Below, one piece after another: positions 39,301-43,200 of a stretch of DNA of 64,000 bases; the first letter of the stretch is position 1; the number at the start of each line of letters is the position of its first letter. The notes below the pieces were generated by a model that was given only the letters and a program-made list of their open reading frames with translations, had not been told where the DNA came from and made no database searches. The stretch comes from Panopea generosa. Its lineage: Eukaryota; Mollusca; Bivalvia; Adapedonta; Hiatellidae. A program made the translations under genes and the position numbers. The stretch is from contig CM055901.1 in assembly GCA_029582155.1 (NCBI GenBank), positions 8,164,874 through 8,228,873 on the forward strand. Reading direction: 5' to 3'.

Positions 39301-39855
39301 CCACCACCACGCCTAGTTTCGTTGAGCTACGTACGTTCTTTCAAGAACCCAGCTCAGTATATGGAAGAAGAAGAAGAAGAAAAGATACTGTGAAAGAATG
39401 CAAATCCCTTAGAGAGGATTTTAAGCAGTCCATCCAGTGTACAGGGAGTCATATCCAGGCAGTGCACATTAAATTTAAAAATCACACTGAACTTGTGTTA
39501 GTCAGTTATTCAAATGCCTATCAACCTGTGTACTTTGTGCCTACACCTAATCCTTGTTAGAGGGTGTTGTAGTAGATAGATATTGCTTTGGAGCTGGATC
39601 GAACTGCATTCTCTCTGGGTAGTAGGTCAAATGCTCCACATCATATATAAGTTAAATATACTACATATAGACTGACAACCATTATAGGTAATAACATGTG
39701 TATAAAGACAGTGATAAAAATGAAAATTTACCATTTGCGACCATGAGTGGTTAATAAAAAATGTTTCTCACGAAAACACATGACAAATGGATTGGTTTCA
39801 ATCAATTGTATTTATTATGCAATGATTATCTTTAACAGTAAAACTGCTTACCCAT
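3347..39855 (-). CDS. EFR3: EFR3 homolog, PI4KIIIalpha complex membrane anchor (N-terminal half, 12 exons)
   Basis: Family role: EFR3 is palmitoylated on N-terminal cysteines, binds the plasma membrane, and recruits PI4KIIIalpha through TTC7 and FAM126 to make PI4P. Seen here: coding exons on the minus strand at 39852-39855 (tentative), 35963-36039, 35429-35556, 18988-19138, 17130-17251, 11131-11268, 8554-8685, 7696-7774, 6981-7116, 6138-6266, 5381-5477 and 3347-3398. Phases agree at every junction and give about 415 residues of a family usually near 800. The N-terminus reads MACIGCCKALKPRYKRLV: a cysteine cluster then a basic patch, as in known EFR3 proteins. HEAT-like helices follow. The C-terminal half is beyond the left edge. 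Intron 3 is about 16.3 kb. Three exon borders (exons 4, 6, 11) are flanked by tandem copies of themselves. Confidence 0.95.
3521..4266. repeat. Minisatellite, 28-31-bp unit, about 25 copies
   Basis: The unit is cacatccatgccatacc followed by ataccttaatctaa. Variants differ by cttaatc/cataatc and by loss of the leading ca. It lies in the EFR3 intron between exons 11 and 12, ends sharply at 4266, and contains no exon sequence. A short minus-strand frame rich in YGMV/WHGC repeats is a by-product of the repeat. Confidence 0.95.
4267..4555. other. Unique sequence between two arrays
   Basis: About 290 bp of non-repetitive intron. A 94-codon open plus-strand frame (4247-4531) starts inside the preceding minisatellite and shows no recognisable protein; I treat it as chance. 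Confidence 0.5.
4556..5380 (-). repeat. Minisatellite made of EFR3 exon 11 3' end plus splice donor
   Basis: Read on the minus strand, full units carry CATGGCAAAGTTTCC, CAGTTTACAAATG, AAGAAGATTATAG then GTGAGTATATT. These are the last 40 or so bases of EFR3 exon 11 and its donor. Two unit types alternate: about 53 bp with the exon sequence, and about 42 bp with cattaactttgtcataat in its place. I count about 14 decoy donor copies downstream (in transcription) of the true donor at 5380-5379. Exon read-through meets TGA at once (TAT AGG TGA). Confidence 0.9.
5381..5477 (-). CDS. EFR3: EFR3 exon 11
   Basis: Acceptor aatatttcag, 97 nt, donor GTGAG. It codes QFANNLPDYQKIEIMMF then IMAKFPQFTNEEDY, matching the EFR3 segment NLPDYQRSEIMMFIMGKVP. 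The codon split with exon 10 gives glycine. The exon's 3' end and donor have been tandemly amplified just downstream. Confidence 0.97.
5478..6137. other. EFR3 intron 10
   Basis: AT-rich unique sequence. The only structure I see is a direct duplication at 5990-6050, where ttgtcaacacaacatgtatc acattcttt occurs twice in a row. No gene. Confidence 0.6.
6138..6266 (-). CDS. EFR3: EFR3 exon 10
   Basis: Acceptor tatgtaaacag, 129 nt, donor GTGAG. It codes PSVLDVFNTLVKHLRISLD, then a charged linker (NKSKNEAVRNQEKKFEEA) and LINTI. This matches GPTVLE(V/I)FNTLL(K/R)xLRLS of EFR3. The charged linker is shorter than in vertebrate EFR3A. Confidence 0.97.
6267..6674. other. EFR3 intron 9, AT-rich portion
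   Basis: Unique AT-rich intron sequence upstream of exon 10 in the transcript. It ends in an A-rich run (6636-6647) just before a SINE. No gene or structured repeat seen. Confidence 0.5.
6675..6955 (+). mobile_element. tRNA-derived SINE, family 1
   Basis: The head gggccaagttagctcagatg has a tRNA A-box; ggtcacgagttaaaatccc resembles a B-box. The body contains gtctccttgatgatcgatat, cagttacttgtggagatggg and aggttaactgatgaactg, and the tail is an aaac-type simple repeat. At least nine related copies lie in the window (6.7, 7.8, 13.8, 25.6, 31.1, 44.1, 51.1, 55.4 and 60.8 kb). An atatatat run interrupts the body. Inserted in EFR3 intron 9. Confidence 0.9.
6981..7116 (-). CDS. EFR3: EFR3 exon 9
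   Basis: Acceptor acaatgtttcag, 136 nt, donor GTATAC. It codes QQYAYVVIQVLMSHLDTHV then KDSADIKAAIVDVLFEAVLI and AAGASI, matching HLVIQQLLSHLDA...VRAGIVEVLSEA of EFR3. Phase 0 at the start and one base at the end fit both neighbours. Confidence 0.97.
7180..7365 (-). mobile_element. Short interspersed repeat, family 3b
   Basis: Shares with 32215-32405 and 43410-43605 the phrases gagtagaaccagtactgaga, a variable gcgaagc-like stretch, ggattaaactcgaaacctct, and ccaacactctatccactaca. The last phrase is the reverse of a tRNA-like D-arm/anticodon region. Likely a tRNA-derived SINE lying in the minus orientation in EFR3 intron 8. Confidence 0.7.
7696..7774 (-). CDS. EFR3: EFR3 exon 8
   Basis: 79 nt between acceptor tttcag and donor GTGAG. 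It codes HMDNHKLWTPNIFVV then KCFKIVMYSVQ, closely matching HLDHHKLWxPxxFAxxCFKIIMYSIQ. The split isoleucine codon with exon 7 completes the motif VL-I-HMDNH. Confidence 0.97.
7803..8062 (-). mobile_element. tRNA-derived SINE, family 1
   Basis: Reverse-orientation copy. It starts with the tail side (gactaacagacgatcagttc), runs through ctcagcaatcacttgaatca and ttcaaactcatgaccacatg, and ends at ggctgagctaacggg, the inverted tRNA-like head. In EFR3 intron 7. Confidence 0.88.
8554..8685 (-). CDS. EFR3: EFR3 exon 7
   Basis: 132 nt between acceptor atatgttgcag and donor GTAAG. It codes FVPVDIESPKDDEHPAQVAE then TVFRDLICRASYGNMKAIF and KPVL. The second half matches ECFRELLGRATFGN(I/M)KNAIKPVL of EFR3. 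The first half is the usual variable acidic linker. Confidence 0.97.
8763..9375. repeat. Minisatellite, 39-bp unit, about 15 copies
   Basis: Unit gatgtatggacaactcatat then ttcatttattacatgaact, with few variants, so it looks recently homogenised. Unit length is a multiple of three and a plus-strand frame of 74 codons (8790-9014) of repeating MYGQLIFHLLHEL results; I regard it as spurious. It sits in EFR3 intron 6, about 80 bp from the exon 7 acceptor, but contains no exon sequence. Confidence 0.96.
9376..10129. other. EFR3 intron 6, unique AT-rich part
   Basis: No genes. Sequence such as aagatggcagccaaattt near 9510 resembles ordinary bivalve intergenic repeats, but I could not tie it to another copy here. 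Confidence 0.4.
10130..11130 (-). repeat. Minisatellite made of EFR3 exon 6 3' end plus splice donor, 83-bp unit
   Basis: On the minus strand each unit holds GTGAACATCTGGGAACC, GATACACATGGATAAAATAG, TCCCCTCCCTTCTCTAC, AATATGCATGATCCAGG and then GTAAGTATACAG. This is the last two thirds of EFR3 exon 6 followed by its donor. About eleven extra copies lie downstream of the true donor; one (near 10968) has lost the donor and one (near 10804) reads ccatgtaagg. Unit length about 83 bp is not a multiple of three. Read-through of the donor gives an immediate TAA (CCA GGG TAA). Confidence 0.93.
11131..11268 (-). CDS. EFR3: EFR3 exon 6
   Basis: 138 nt between acceptor gattattttcag and the first donor GTAAG. 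It codes IRTAGLKGLQGVVRKTVSDE then LQVNIWEPIHMDKIVPSLLY and NMHDP. This is one of the most conserved EFR3 segments (IR(I/T)AG(I/L)xG(I/L)QGVVRKTV...WEPxHMDKIVPSLL). The true donor is the one at 11130-11129; later copies belong to the tandem array. Confidence 0.97.
11297..11385 (+). mobile_element. TTAA MITE family, partial copy
   Basis: Starts with TTAA then ccctttacttcatatagaca and ctctaatatagacgcctttg, the same end sequence as the copies at 13.56 and 61.79 kb. It stops after tttttgaatt, so the hairpin half is missing. Confidence 0.75.
11386..11838. other. EFR3 intron 5, no recognisable feature
   Basis: AT-rich sequence without long open frames. Phrases like ggcaataactctggtgttac recall the dispersed satellite-bearing elements elsewhere in the window. 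Confidence 0.4.
11839..12000 (+). mobile_element. Short copy of the dispersed element seen at 23.86 kb
   Basis: The head aaggatatcggtagaaccga tggatgctcc and the unit phrase agcctagcaagtttcatgaa attccaacca match the element at 23855-25016. The tail gaagaaacgactatttgctt matches that element's end. Only about one internal unit is present, against about six there. Confidence 0.7.
12279..12590 (+). mobile_element. tRNA-derived SINE, family 2
   Basis: Head gtggtcttggggtagaacgt and cagggttcaatccccagcca are A-box and B-box like. The body shares gtactgcagtgtggcagcac, ttagaatcctgtcacaagca and gactgaaaaactgttgaaag equivalents with copies at 20446 and 34119. The tail is a caa-type repeat. Confidence 0.88.
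12591..13257. other. EFR3 intron 5, no recognisable feature
   Basis: Diverged sequence with a C-to-A-rich tract near 12760. An 88-codon frame at 12635-12901 has no recognisable domain. No gene called. Confidence 0.4.
13258..13340. repeat. Small inverted repeat (hairpin)
   Basis: The arm cccattggtacaaaaaggta ccaagtg pairs with the reverse complement of cacttggtaccttattgttc taatggg across a loop of about 26 bp, with a few mismatches. Could be a solo miniature element. No gene nearby except the EFR3 intron. Confidence 0.7.
13556..13796 (+). mobile_element. Full-length TTAA-flanked MITE with internal hairpin
   Basis: Flanked on both sides by TTAA (13556-13559, 13793-13796). The terminal inverted repeats are ccctttactccatagata and its near complement ending in agtaaaggg. 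Inside, gtgcaggaagagttcagatt gct pairs perfectly with agcaatctgaactcttcctg cac around a 7-nt loop. TTAA target sites and short TIRs beginning CCC are features of piggyBac-type elements, so a piggyBac-mobilised MITE is my inference. Copies also at 11297, 20819 and 61786. Confidence 0.9.
13797..13932 (-). mobile_element. tRNA-derived SINE, family 1 (truncated)
   Basis: Contains gtgagagacgaatgacaatg, atcaatcaccatggagactg and ggggattcaaactcatgact and ends with the inverted head agctaactgg. Its tail half is missing and it abuts the TTAA MITE directly, so the MITE may have landed in the SINE, followed by a deletion. Confidence 0.85.
14450..16214. mobile_element. Dispersed element with internal tandem units of about 300 bp
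   Basis: The phrase tattcctatgtaaaac-like recurs near 14629, 14902, 15219 and 15523 at spacings of about 273, 317 and 304 bp. It comes with recurrent aggataatt-(a)tatcaaat, tttgactga and gaaaattcccaatttt. The right end caccatcgcataagcacttc ttgcctttggccag looks like a conserved element end. A related single unit is at about 36455-36640. No coding capacity seen. Confidence 0.65.
16618..17093. mobile_element. Non-coding inverted-end element
   Basis: One end reads gggccaaaatggccctatat cgctcacctg; the other reads gctcaggtgagctaaaaatt. The short complementary ends (gctcacctg / caggtgagc) suggest a non-autonomous element. It contains a C-rich run at 17046-17070. The frame 16677-16892 on the minus strand has no recognisable product. 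Lies just downstream of EFR3 exon 5 in the transcript. Confidence 0.55.
17130..17251 (-). CDS. EFR3: EFR3 exon 5
   Basis: 122 nt between acceptor tatttacag and donor GTAAGT. It codes FVKFANIEEDTPSYHRRYDF then FVSKFSAMCHSSMDNESDRS. The stretch FVKFANIEEDTPSYHRRYDFFVS is nearly invariant in animal EFR3 and was the first unambiguous identification of the gene. Confidence 0.98.
17400..17950. repeat. Imperfect tandem units of about 150-180 bp in EFR3 intron 4
   Basis: Recurring order: aatgacattgagtgtgacct-like, tgaccttgaatatggagacc, gttgggttctgcatgt, then a gattttgaaatccatccatg-like phrase and atgccacagttatggatcag. About three to four diverged copies. It resembles the internal satellite of the other dispersed elements here. 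A 62-codon frame in it is not a gene. Confidence 0.6.
18600..18785 (-). mobile_element. Short interspersed repeat, family 3
   Basis: Inverted copy of the 61352 element: attgtgaaacaagttcttac aacttagg, gttagaaccagtgctaagca, gtgtcttgcccaaggaaact. EFR3 intron 4. Confidence 0.75.
18988..19138 (-). CDS. EFR3: EFR3 exon 4
   Basis: 151 nt between acceptor tgtatacattttcag and donor GTAAG. It codes LVIIAMDALDKLLVSCHDYS then LNLFVESFLKMVQKLLECDE and LELQILATSS. This matches CIAMEALDQLLMACH...FVESFLRMVQKLLE...LQ(I/V)LAT(N/S)S of EFR3. It is the only copy in the flanking array that continues past CATGACTATTC into LNLFVES, so it is the true exon. Confidence 0.97.
19139..20445 (-). repeat. Minisatellite made of splice acceptor plus EFR3 exon 4 5' end, 74-78-bp unit
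   Basis: On the minus strand each unit reads TGTATACATTTTCAG then ACTGGTGATAATAGCTATGG, ATGCCCTGGACCAGTTATTG, GTGTCCTGTCATGACTATTC and back to TGTATACATT. That is an acceptor plus the first 60 or so bases of exon 4. About 17-18 extra copies lie upstream of the true exon in the transcript. Runs of 75-bp units keep a frame open for 166 codons (19413-19913); 74-bp units break it. The array is interrupted by a SINE at 20446-20763 and one remnant follows at 20764-20818. Confidence 0.95.
20446..20763 (-). mobile_element. tRNA-derived SINE, family 2, inserted in the exon-4 array
   Basis: Starts with a ttgttgttg run (inverted caa tail) and ends with gcatgcgagatggacactct accactagaccatgcc, the inverted tRNA-Val-like head with B-box ggcgattgaacccacgacc. 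The flanks tttatttaccagtctg (before) and ttttattaccagtctg (after) look like a target-site duplication taken from the array unit. So this insertion postdates the array. Confidence 0.9.
20819..20935 (+). mobile_element. TTAA MITE family, partial copy
   Basis: Begins inside the element at the hairpin (gtgcaggaagtgttcagatt / aatctgaacacttcctgcac), then ggccttctgtgattggtgcg, and ends agtaaaggg + TTAA. The outer left half is missing. It lies directly after the last remnant of the exon-4 array. Confidence 0.8.
21225..21400 (-). mobile_element. Short interspersed repeat, family 3
   Basis: Inverted copy: acttgtgaaacaagttatta caactta, gcagaaccagtactaagcat, gtgtcttgctctagaacacc. Inside the large EFR3 intron 3. 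Confidence 0.75.
21740..22115. repeat. Diverged dispersed repeat with gttattgag...aaaccattt phrases
   Basis: Two internal units share aaactgaagttattgagagg aaaccattttt / aacttaagttattaagctga and cttgacc(t/a)gatt. Related phrases occur at 30045-30540. Probably an old dispersed element in EFR3 intron 3; no coding content. Confidence 0.45.
22160..23435. repeat. Minisatellite, 45-bp unit, about 28 copies
   Basis: The unit is gagatggcggaagcacgtgc gacagaatcaaatacatgcg tatat. The length is a multiple of three and the unit has almost no stops, so several frames on both strands stay open (up to 351 codons on the minus strand, 22223-23278, and about 160-220 codons on the plus strand). The peptides repeat a 15-residue unit such as EMAEARATESNTCVY or FDSVARASAISYTHV. 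There is no start context, splice signal or homology, so I call it non-coding. It lies in EFR3 intron 3. Confidence 0.95.
23436..23854. other. EFR3 intron 3, unique part
   Basis: AT-rich, no long frames, no repeats I can pair within the window. Confidence 0.4.
23855..25016 (+). mobile_element. Dispersed element with about six internal units of 155-156 bp
   Basis: The head aaaatatcggtggaaccgat ggatgctc and the tail gcacggatgaagaggcgact atatgcttttccctttggga gcataaaaag flank tandem units. The marker gcatcctagcaagtttcata occurs at about 24144, 24410, 24566, 24722 and (variant) 24877, that is, at 156-bp spacing with one truncated unit. A one-unit relative is at 11839-12000. This layout (short ends, variable number of roughly 160-bp core repeats) is known from bivalve pearl-type MITEs and BIV160 satellites; the assignment is by architecture only. 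Confidence 0.75.
25017..25639. other. EFR3 intron 3, no recognisable feature
   Basis: Unique AT-rich sequence. Short frames at 25433-25749 show no recognisable protein. Confidence 0.4.
25640..25800 (+). mobile_element. tRNA-derived SINE, family 1 (truncated)
   Basis: Contains gtctgactatcaatccaggg gttgtgagtttgaatcactg, cagtctccgtgatgattgat and gttatcagttacttgcaaag. Its 3' third is missing. Confidence 0.85.
25965..28400. repeat. Minisatellite, about 27-bp unit, roughly 90 copies, with higher-order duplications
   Basis: Unit agtacacaattttgagtaat actactt with many variants. Some blocks have been copied as whole groups: about 137 bp near 26491-26627 repeats at 26628-26760, and a block of nearly 400 bp beginning near 27340 recurs near 27740. 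The minus-strand frames made of NCVLSSITQ-like repeats are by-products. Confidence 0.95.
28645..29070 (-). mobile_element. SINE-like element, family 4
   Basis: Begins with the gaatgaatgaatgaataggg tail, then gacgccaacaggaaggaaga, gcagaatgaacctataacct, catatggctccctgaaacca and agaatcactgccgatctctg (as its complement) and ends near tagccggaaccacacgggct. It is the same element, in opposite orientation, as 50386-50769. Confidence 0.85.
29075..31091. other. EFR3 intron 3 with weak old repeats
   Basis: Includes a duplicated ataatatatattctatatatt block at 29095-29150, a diverged dispersed repeat at 30045-30540 (gagttattgaacagaaacca, gtgaccttgaccagattta; related to 21740-22115) and a fragment at 30590-30745 (taagaaagtatgccagttaa) related to the SINE at 62229. 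No coding exon seen. Confidence 0.45.
31092..31379 (-). mobile_element. tRNA-derived SINE, family 1, near full length
   Basis: Runs from the (attg)n-like tail through gggctaacagatgatcagtt, ccatctccgcaagtaactga, tgagagacgagtgataatga, atcaatcatcacggag and ggggattcgaactcacgaac to gactgagctaattgggcccgg. It is the least decayed copy in the window. The tRNA-like head has CTGACTATCAATCCAGG as its anticodon arm. Confidence 0.92.
31380..32214. other. EFR3 intron 3, unique part
   Basis: No gene, repeat or structure that I can support. Confidence 0.4.
32215..32405 (-). mobile_element. Short interspersed repeat, family 3b
   Basis: Shares cagttgcgaagagaatttaa, ggaccgaacctgtaacctct and ccaatactctctatccactg cactaccacc with 7180-7365 and 43410-43605. 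It contains a run of twelve T. Confidence 0.65.
32406..33289. other. EFR3 intron 3, unique part
   Basis: No supported gene. The 33156-33365 frame on the minus strand partly reads the neighbouring minisatellite. Confidence 0.4.
33290..34015. repeat. GC-richer minisatellite, about 34-37-bp unit, roughly 21 copies
   Basis: Unit gggccagttccactaacctt ggccctgggctctt, with variants such as gggattttgg and ttcatggaccagcaccac near the right half. It is the only clearly GC-rich array in the window. It lies in EFR3 intron 3, about 1.4 kb upstream of where exon 3 ends, and has no exon content. Confidence 0.92.
34119..34430 (+). mobile_element. tRNA-derived SINE, family 2, near full length
   Basis: The head ctgcggcatggtctagtggt agagcgtccgcctcacatgc ggaaggtcgtgggttcaatg resembles tRNA-Val with a CAC anticodon, but the acceptor stem does not pair, so it is not a functional tRNA gene. 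The body ends gaccgcgatatgactg-like then (caa)n. The flanks actattttctaag and actattttctta look like a target duplication. Confidence 0.92.
34431..35428. other. EFR3 intron 3, part next to exon 3
   Basis: Unique sequence leading to the exon 3 donor. I see no gene or repeat. Confidence 0.5.
35429..35556 (-). CDS. EFR3: EFR3 exon 3
   Basis: 128 nt between acceptor tatttttaag and donor GTAAG. It codes DGLVKNNMDKLTFYALSSPE then KLDRIGEYLASRLSRDVARK and RT, closely matching DGLVK(T/N)NMEKLTFYAL(S)xPEKLDRIG. The split codon with exon 4 gives threonine and keeps the spacing RKR-x-x-LVIIAM seen in the family. Confidence 0.98.
35963..36039 (-). CDS. EFR3: EFR3 exon 2
   Basis: 77 nt between acceptor tttgtccatttcag and donor GTACGT. 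It codes CIGCCKALKPRYKRLVDDIF then PVNPE, equivalent to CGCCxALRPRYKRLVDNIFP of EFR3. The cysteines are the expected palmitoylation sites and KPRYKR is the basic membrane-binding patch. It starts with two bases of a split codon, so a tiny upstream exon must supply the start. Confidence 0.98.
36040..37149. other. EFR3 intron 1, part next to exon 2
   Basis: Mostly unique. 36455-36640 resembles one unit of the element at 14450-16214 (gggataagtaatgcctaatg taaacaaattta, gattttt-gaaaatcac). Confidence 0.45.
37150..38072. mobile_element. Inverted-repeat element with internal hairpin
   Basis: The left arm 37150-37270 (gcaatgggtgtaaatgtttc, ttagttctttgtgggaaatg, aattt-gtctatcctactata) is repeated in reverse at 37946-38072, with roughly 90% identity by eye. 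Between the arms, 37511-37547 (gtcagctaccactattgaga) pairs with 37564-37600 (ggtggtagctgac) over 37 bp with a 16-bp loop. No transposase frame is visible. It could be a foldback-type element or a MITE pair. Confidence 0.75.
38420..39385 (+). mobile_element. 5'-truncated non-LTR retrotransposon, RT C-terminal part
   Basis: From 38425 the frame reads SFADDSAVFKVIE, where FADD is the reverse-transcriptase active-site motif. It continues without a stop to TAA at 39226-39228: NPTKCTVIRI (thumb-type KC motif), KYLGVTI, LTWEKHID, KASRTLGFIRRNL and ending SAPTLDAFRLLLVE. This is typical of jockey/CR1-like LINEs in invertebrates. An in-frame TAG at 38422-38424 and the abrupt start suggest 5' truncation; a (GAA)n tract at 39363-39380 marks the 3' end. 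About 267 codons remain, GC-richer than the surroundings, so the insertion looks young. It sits in EFR3 intron 1 if exon 1 is correct. Confidence 0.93.
39852..39855 (-). CDS. EFR3: EFR3 exon 1, start codon (tentative)
   Basis: On the minus strand gaaagATGG is followed by GTAAGC, a good donor. Joined to exon 2 it gives MACIGCCKALKPRYKR, the right length and spacing for an EFR3 N-terminus, with an A at -3 for initiation. Only four coding bases are involved, so the evidence is phase, context and expected length. Confidence 0.5.
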
Positions 39856-40236
39856 CTTTCAAATTATAAATGAAAAGTGTCTTAAAACTGTTAAATGAAC
39901 AAAAACTATATCAAAACATTTCTGACATTTTTGACAGGTTAACAACGGTTATGCCCCTTAGATTCGAAACTAAAAGTTTGAAAAGAAATTTAGAGAGAAA
40001 TATACTAAAACGTCAATCTGTGGAATGCATGTTTATTAAGATTTAATTTAAAATTAATTAAATATGAAATCTTATATAAACATAAATATTGCTTATCTAT
40101 TAAAAAAAATAAGTAATGTATCAACATTATACGAAAATTCTAACATAATTCTACATGGTGAAATCCCCGGATGTTGTAGTAAACATTGGAAAACGTTCTT
40201 GGCGATTTGATTTTTGTTTTATCCTATTTATCAACA
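39856..40236. promoter_or_regulatory. Putative head-to-head promoter region of EFR3 and YJU2B
   Basis: If both tentative start exons are right, about 380 bp separate two divergently transcribed genes. The interval is AT-rich and shows no TATA box or CpG-rich core that I can defend. The call rests on gene arrangement only. Confidence 0.3.
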
Positions 40237-43200
40237 ATGGTACTCATTTTTATAACAGTATTTTCCCCCGACATACTGCCAGGAGTTTATGCCATTAAAT
40301 ATATCACAATTGACTATTCACAAATAGGCTAAACCAACGACACACATGCTCTCTGAATTGAATTGATAATTAAAATGAAATTGTGTGACAGCACTGAAGA
40401 AGTCCAGTTTCTGTTTAATGTTCATTCAATTGAGAAGTATTTACATTTATAAATATGTTGAACAATTTTAAGGTTACCCAATGCACCCCTTATCATCCTG
40501 TGTCCATTAACTTTTACTTTGCATACACTCTAGCACATGCCCTTTTTATTGAACCTTCTCCAAACCTACGCAGTACAGTTAAATATCTGCCATGACAAAC
40601 AACCATTCTATTTTTCATACCATCTTATTGCGTGAGTGTACACTCTCTGAGTGACTGTGTCAATTGCTCTATAATGATCATTTGTTATAAATGAATTGAT
40701 TGTAATATAGTATTACATAATGTACACATTTTAAAAGTGGATGTATAATAAGTTCAGAAACATTGTTCGCTCATAGATAATTAAGTGTGTCATGTTTTTA
40801 ATCATTATGTACATTCAGTAATATACTATATAATTGAAAAAAACTCAGTCTGTGGAATTCTCTTGTTTTGTCATTTCTTTTCTTCAAATGTTCTAAAATA
40901 ACTGTAAAATTTTAATGTATCTAGGAAATAAACATTACAACTATAAATTGTATCAAATGTATCTCAAAAATGTGTCAAGACCAGTAAATTGCATTTGCAT
41001 TGACCTGGCATAAAGCATTTGCTTAGGAATGTCTCAATAAGAATATTATCTGTTACAGGCTGAAAGAAAATCAGTTAATAAGTATTATCCACCAGATTGG
41101 GACCCATCTAAAGGCTCTGTCAACAAATATGTTGGACAACATCCTCTTCGTGACCGAGCCAAGAAACTTGGACAAGGTATTCTTGTTATCAGGTAATAAT
41201 TATGACATTCTGGTCATTTCTTGTCTCTATATATAATATTCATGATGATTTAATATTACTTTATTTCCCTATTTAGTAGCAAATTTTAAAATAGCATATT
41301 TTAAAATTATACATACATATACAAATAAGTTACACATGTCACAGTACATTATTTCACTAGCTTTTATTTTATTTAACCAAACTTCTGACACCATGTTATG
41401 TTATGTTTTGGAGGAGAGATATTATAAAGGCCATTTAAGATGTTTATTCCAAGAGTGAATATTAATATGGGTGTTTTATTTACATTTTGAACAATAAGGA
41501 GCTGAACTGAACAATAACAATCCATATTTAAACATATTATTTTGTATTCAGATTTGAACTGCCCTACAACATTTGGTGTGGAGGTTGTGACAGTCATGTT
41601 GGTATGGGTGTACGTTATAATGCAGAGAAGACTAAGACAGGAAACTACTACAGCACTCCCATCTACAAGTTCAGGATGAAATGTCACTTGTGTGACAACT
41701 ACTTCGAAATTCAAACAGATCCAAAGGTAAAAAAACATAGTTTAAACTAAATAATAAGATATAAATTGTATATACTTACTGGTATACGTTTTAAAAAAAG
41801 CCTGACTTTTCCATTTACACTGTAGGTATATTTATCATTAAGATTTTTGAATTGTAGGTAACATTTATTCATAGTAGAGAAACAAACAGAGTCACATGAG
41901 TAAATAATTGTTTGTTATTTCTTGTCTTTTTCTTCAAACCTTTTTTAGTGAAAAAAATTTCCATTATTTTTAAAGACAGAACAGTTAAAGATCTAGTTTC
42001 TTTTGTATAAAAGGTGCATATTAAATAAGTTGTTATGTTATGTTTTAGAACCATGATTATGTTATCCTGGAGGGAGCAAGGAGGAAGGAACAGAGGTGGG
42101 ATCCTAAGGAAAATGAACAAATTGTACCTGAAGGTGAGGTACAAACATTTAGGCTTTCCCTTGCTGTCATGACTTTATGGCATAAAGCAACATGCTTAGT
42201 TTCTTAAATGTTTCAGTACACATAACAACACTGCAAAATGAATGTCAATCAAAACTCATACTGGCAGGCCCTATATAAAGAAAAAAAAATCTTAAAGAGT
42301 GAAATTTTCACACTCGTCAAATAAATCAATGCTATAAATGAAATAACATTATTATTTAACATCACAGTGGCAACTGCAATACACAACCCTTCGCCTGTTT
42401 TTGATGGAACAATTGCAAAGTATTGCTGCGACATCAACAGAAAAAAATCTTGTTTATAATTACAAGGACTTAGTTAGAGAACGAAAAGCAACTGATTGAG
42501 CTTTTATTATGCTCACAAATTCACACAAAATCTTGTTTTCAGTTTTCCTAACCTTTTTCCATCTCCGGAACACAAATCAAATTTTTTTTCCACATTGAAA
42601 TTCACTACAAAACATTCCCAACAAATTGTGTTTAAAATTGTTGAAATATGTATGCTTACAAAATATGTATACTGCGGCTGAAAAAAACAACAAAGCACTT
42701 GAAAGTTTACTTCAAATTGCAATGTTTTTAATTCAAGATAAATTTGCATGTTTAAAATTTTATAAAACATCGAAGTCTACATACAGTTTACATTTTATGT
42801 ATAAGAAATCAGTTGCCTGTCAAATCTGAATGATTAATTCACCAAATTATCAATTCCCTGCATGCTTTTTTATCAACATTTAGAAGAGAGATGCCAGTTT
42901 CCTATCCTTCTATATAAATCTTTTATAATTGCTATGTGCTTCTATCACATGCTTATAAAATATTATCTGACACCATGTGAATTTTTTTTGGAAAAAAATC
43001 CATTTTAAACTTTTCATAATAAGCACAATCTTTTATCTCTAAAATCTGAGAACTAAATAGTGTAACTTTAATTGGTGAGGTTTTAATATACATGTATCAT
43101 AAGTATAGAAATTTAATGACAATGAAACACTTTGAATAACTAGTGTAGCATTGTTGATGTTCTTTATTGATCAAACCTTGGTTTCCACACTATTCAGACA

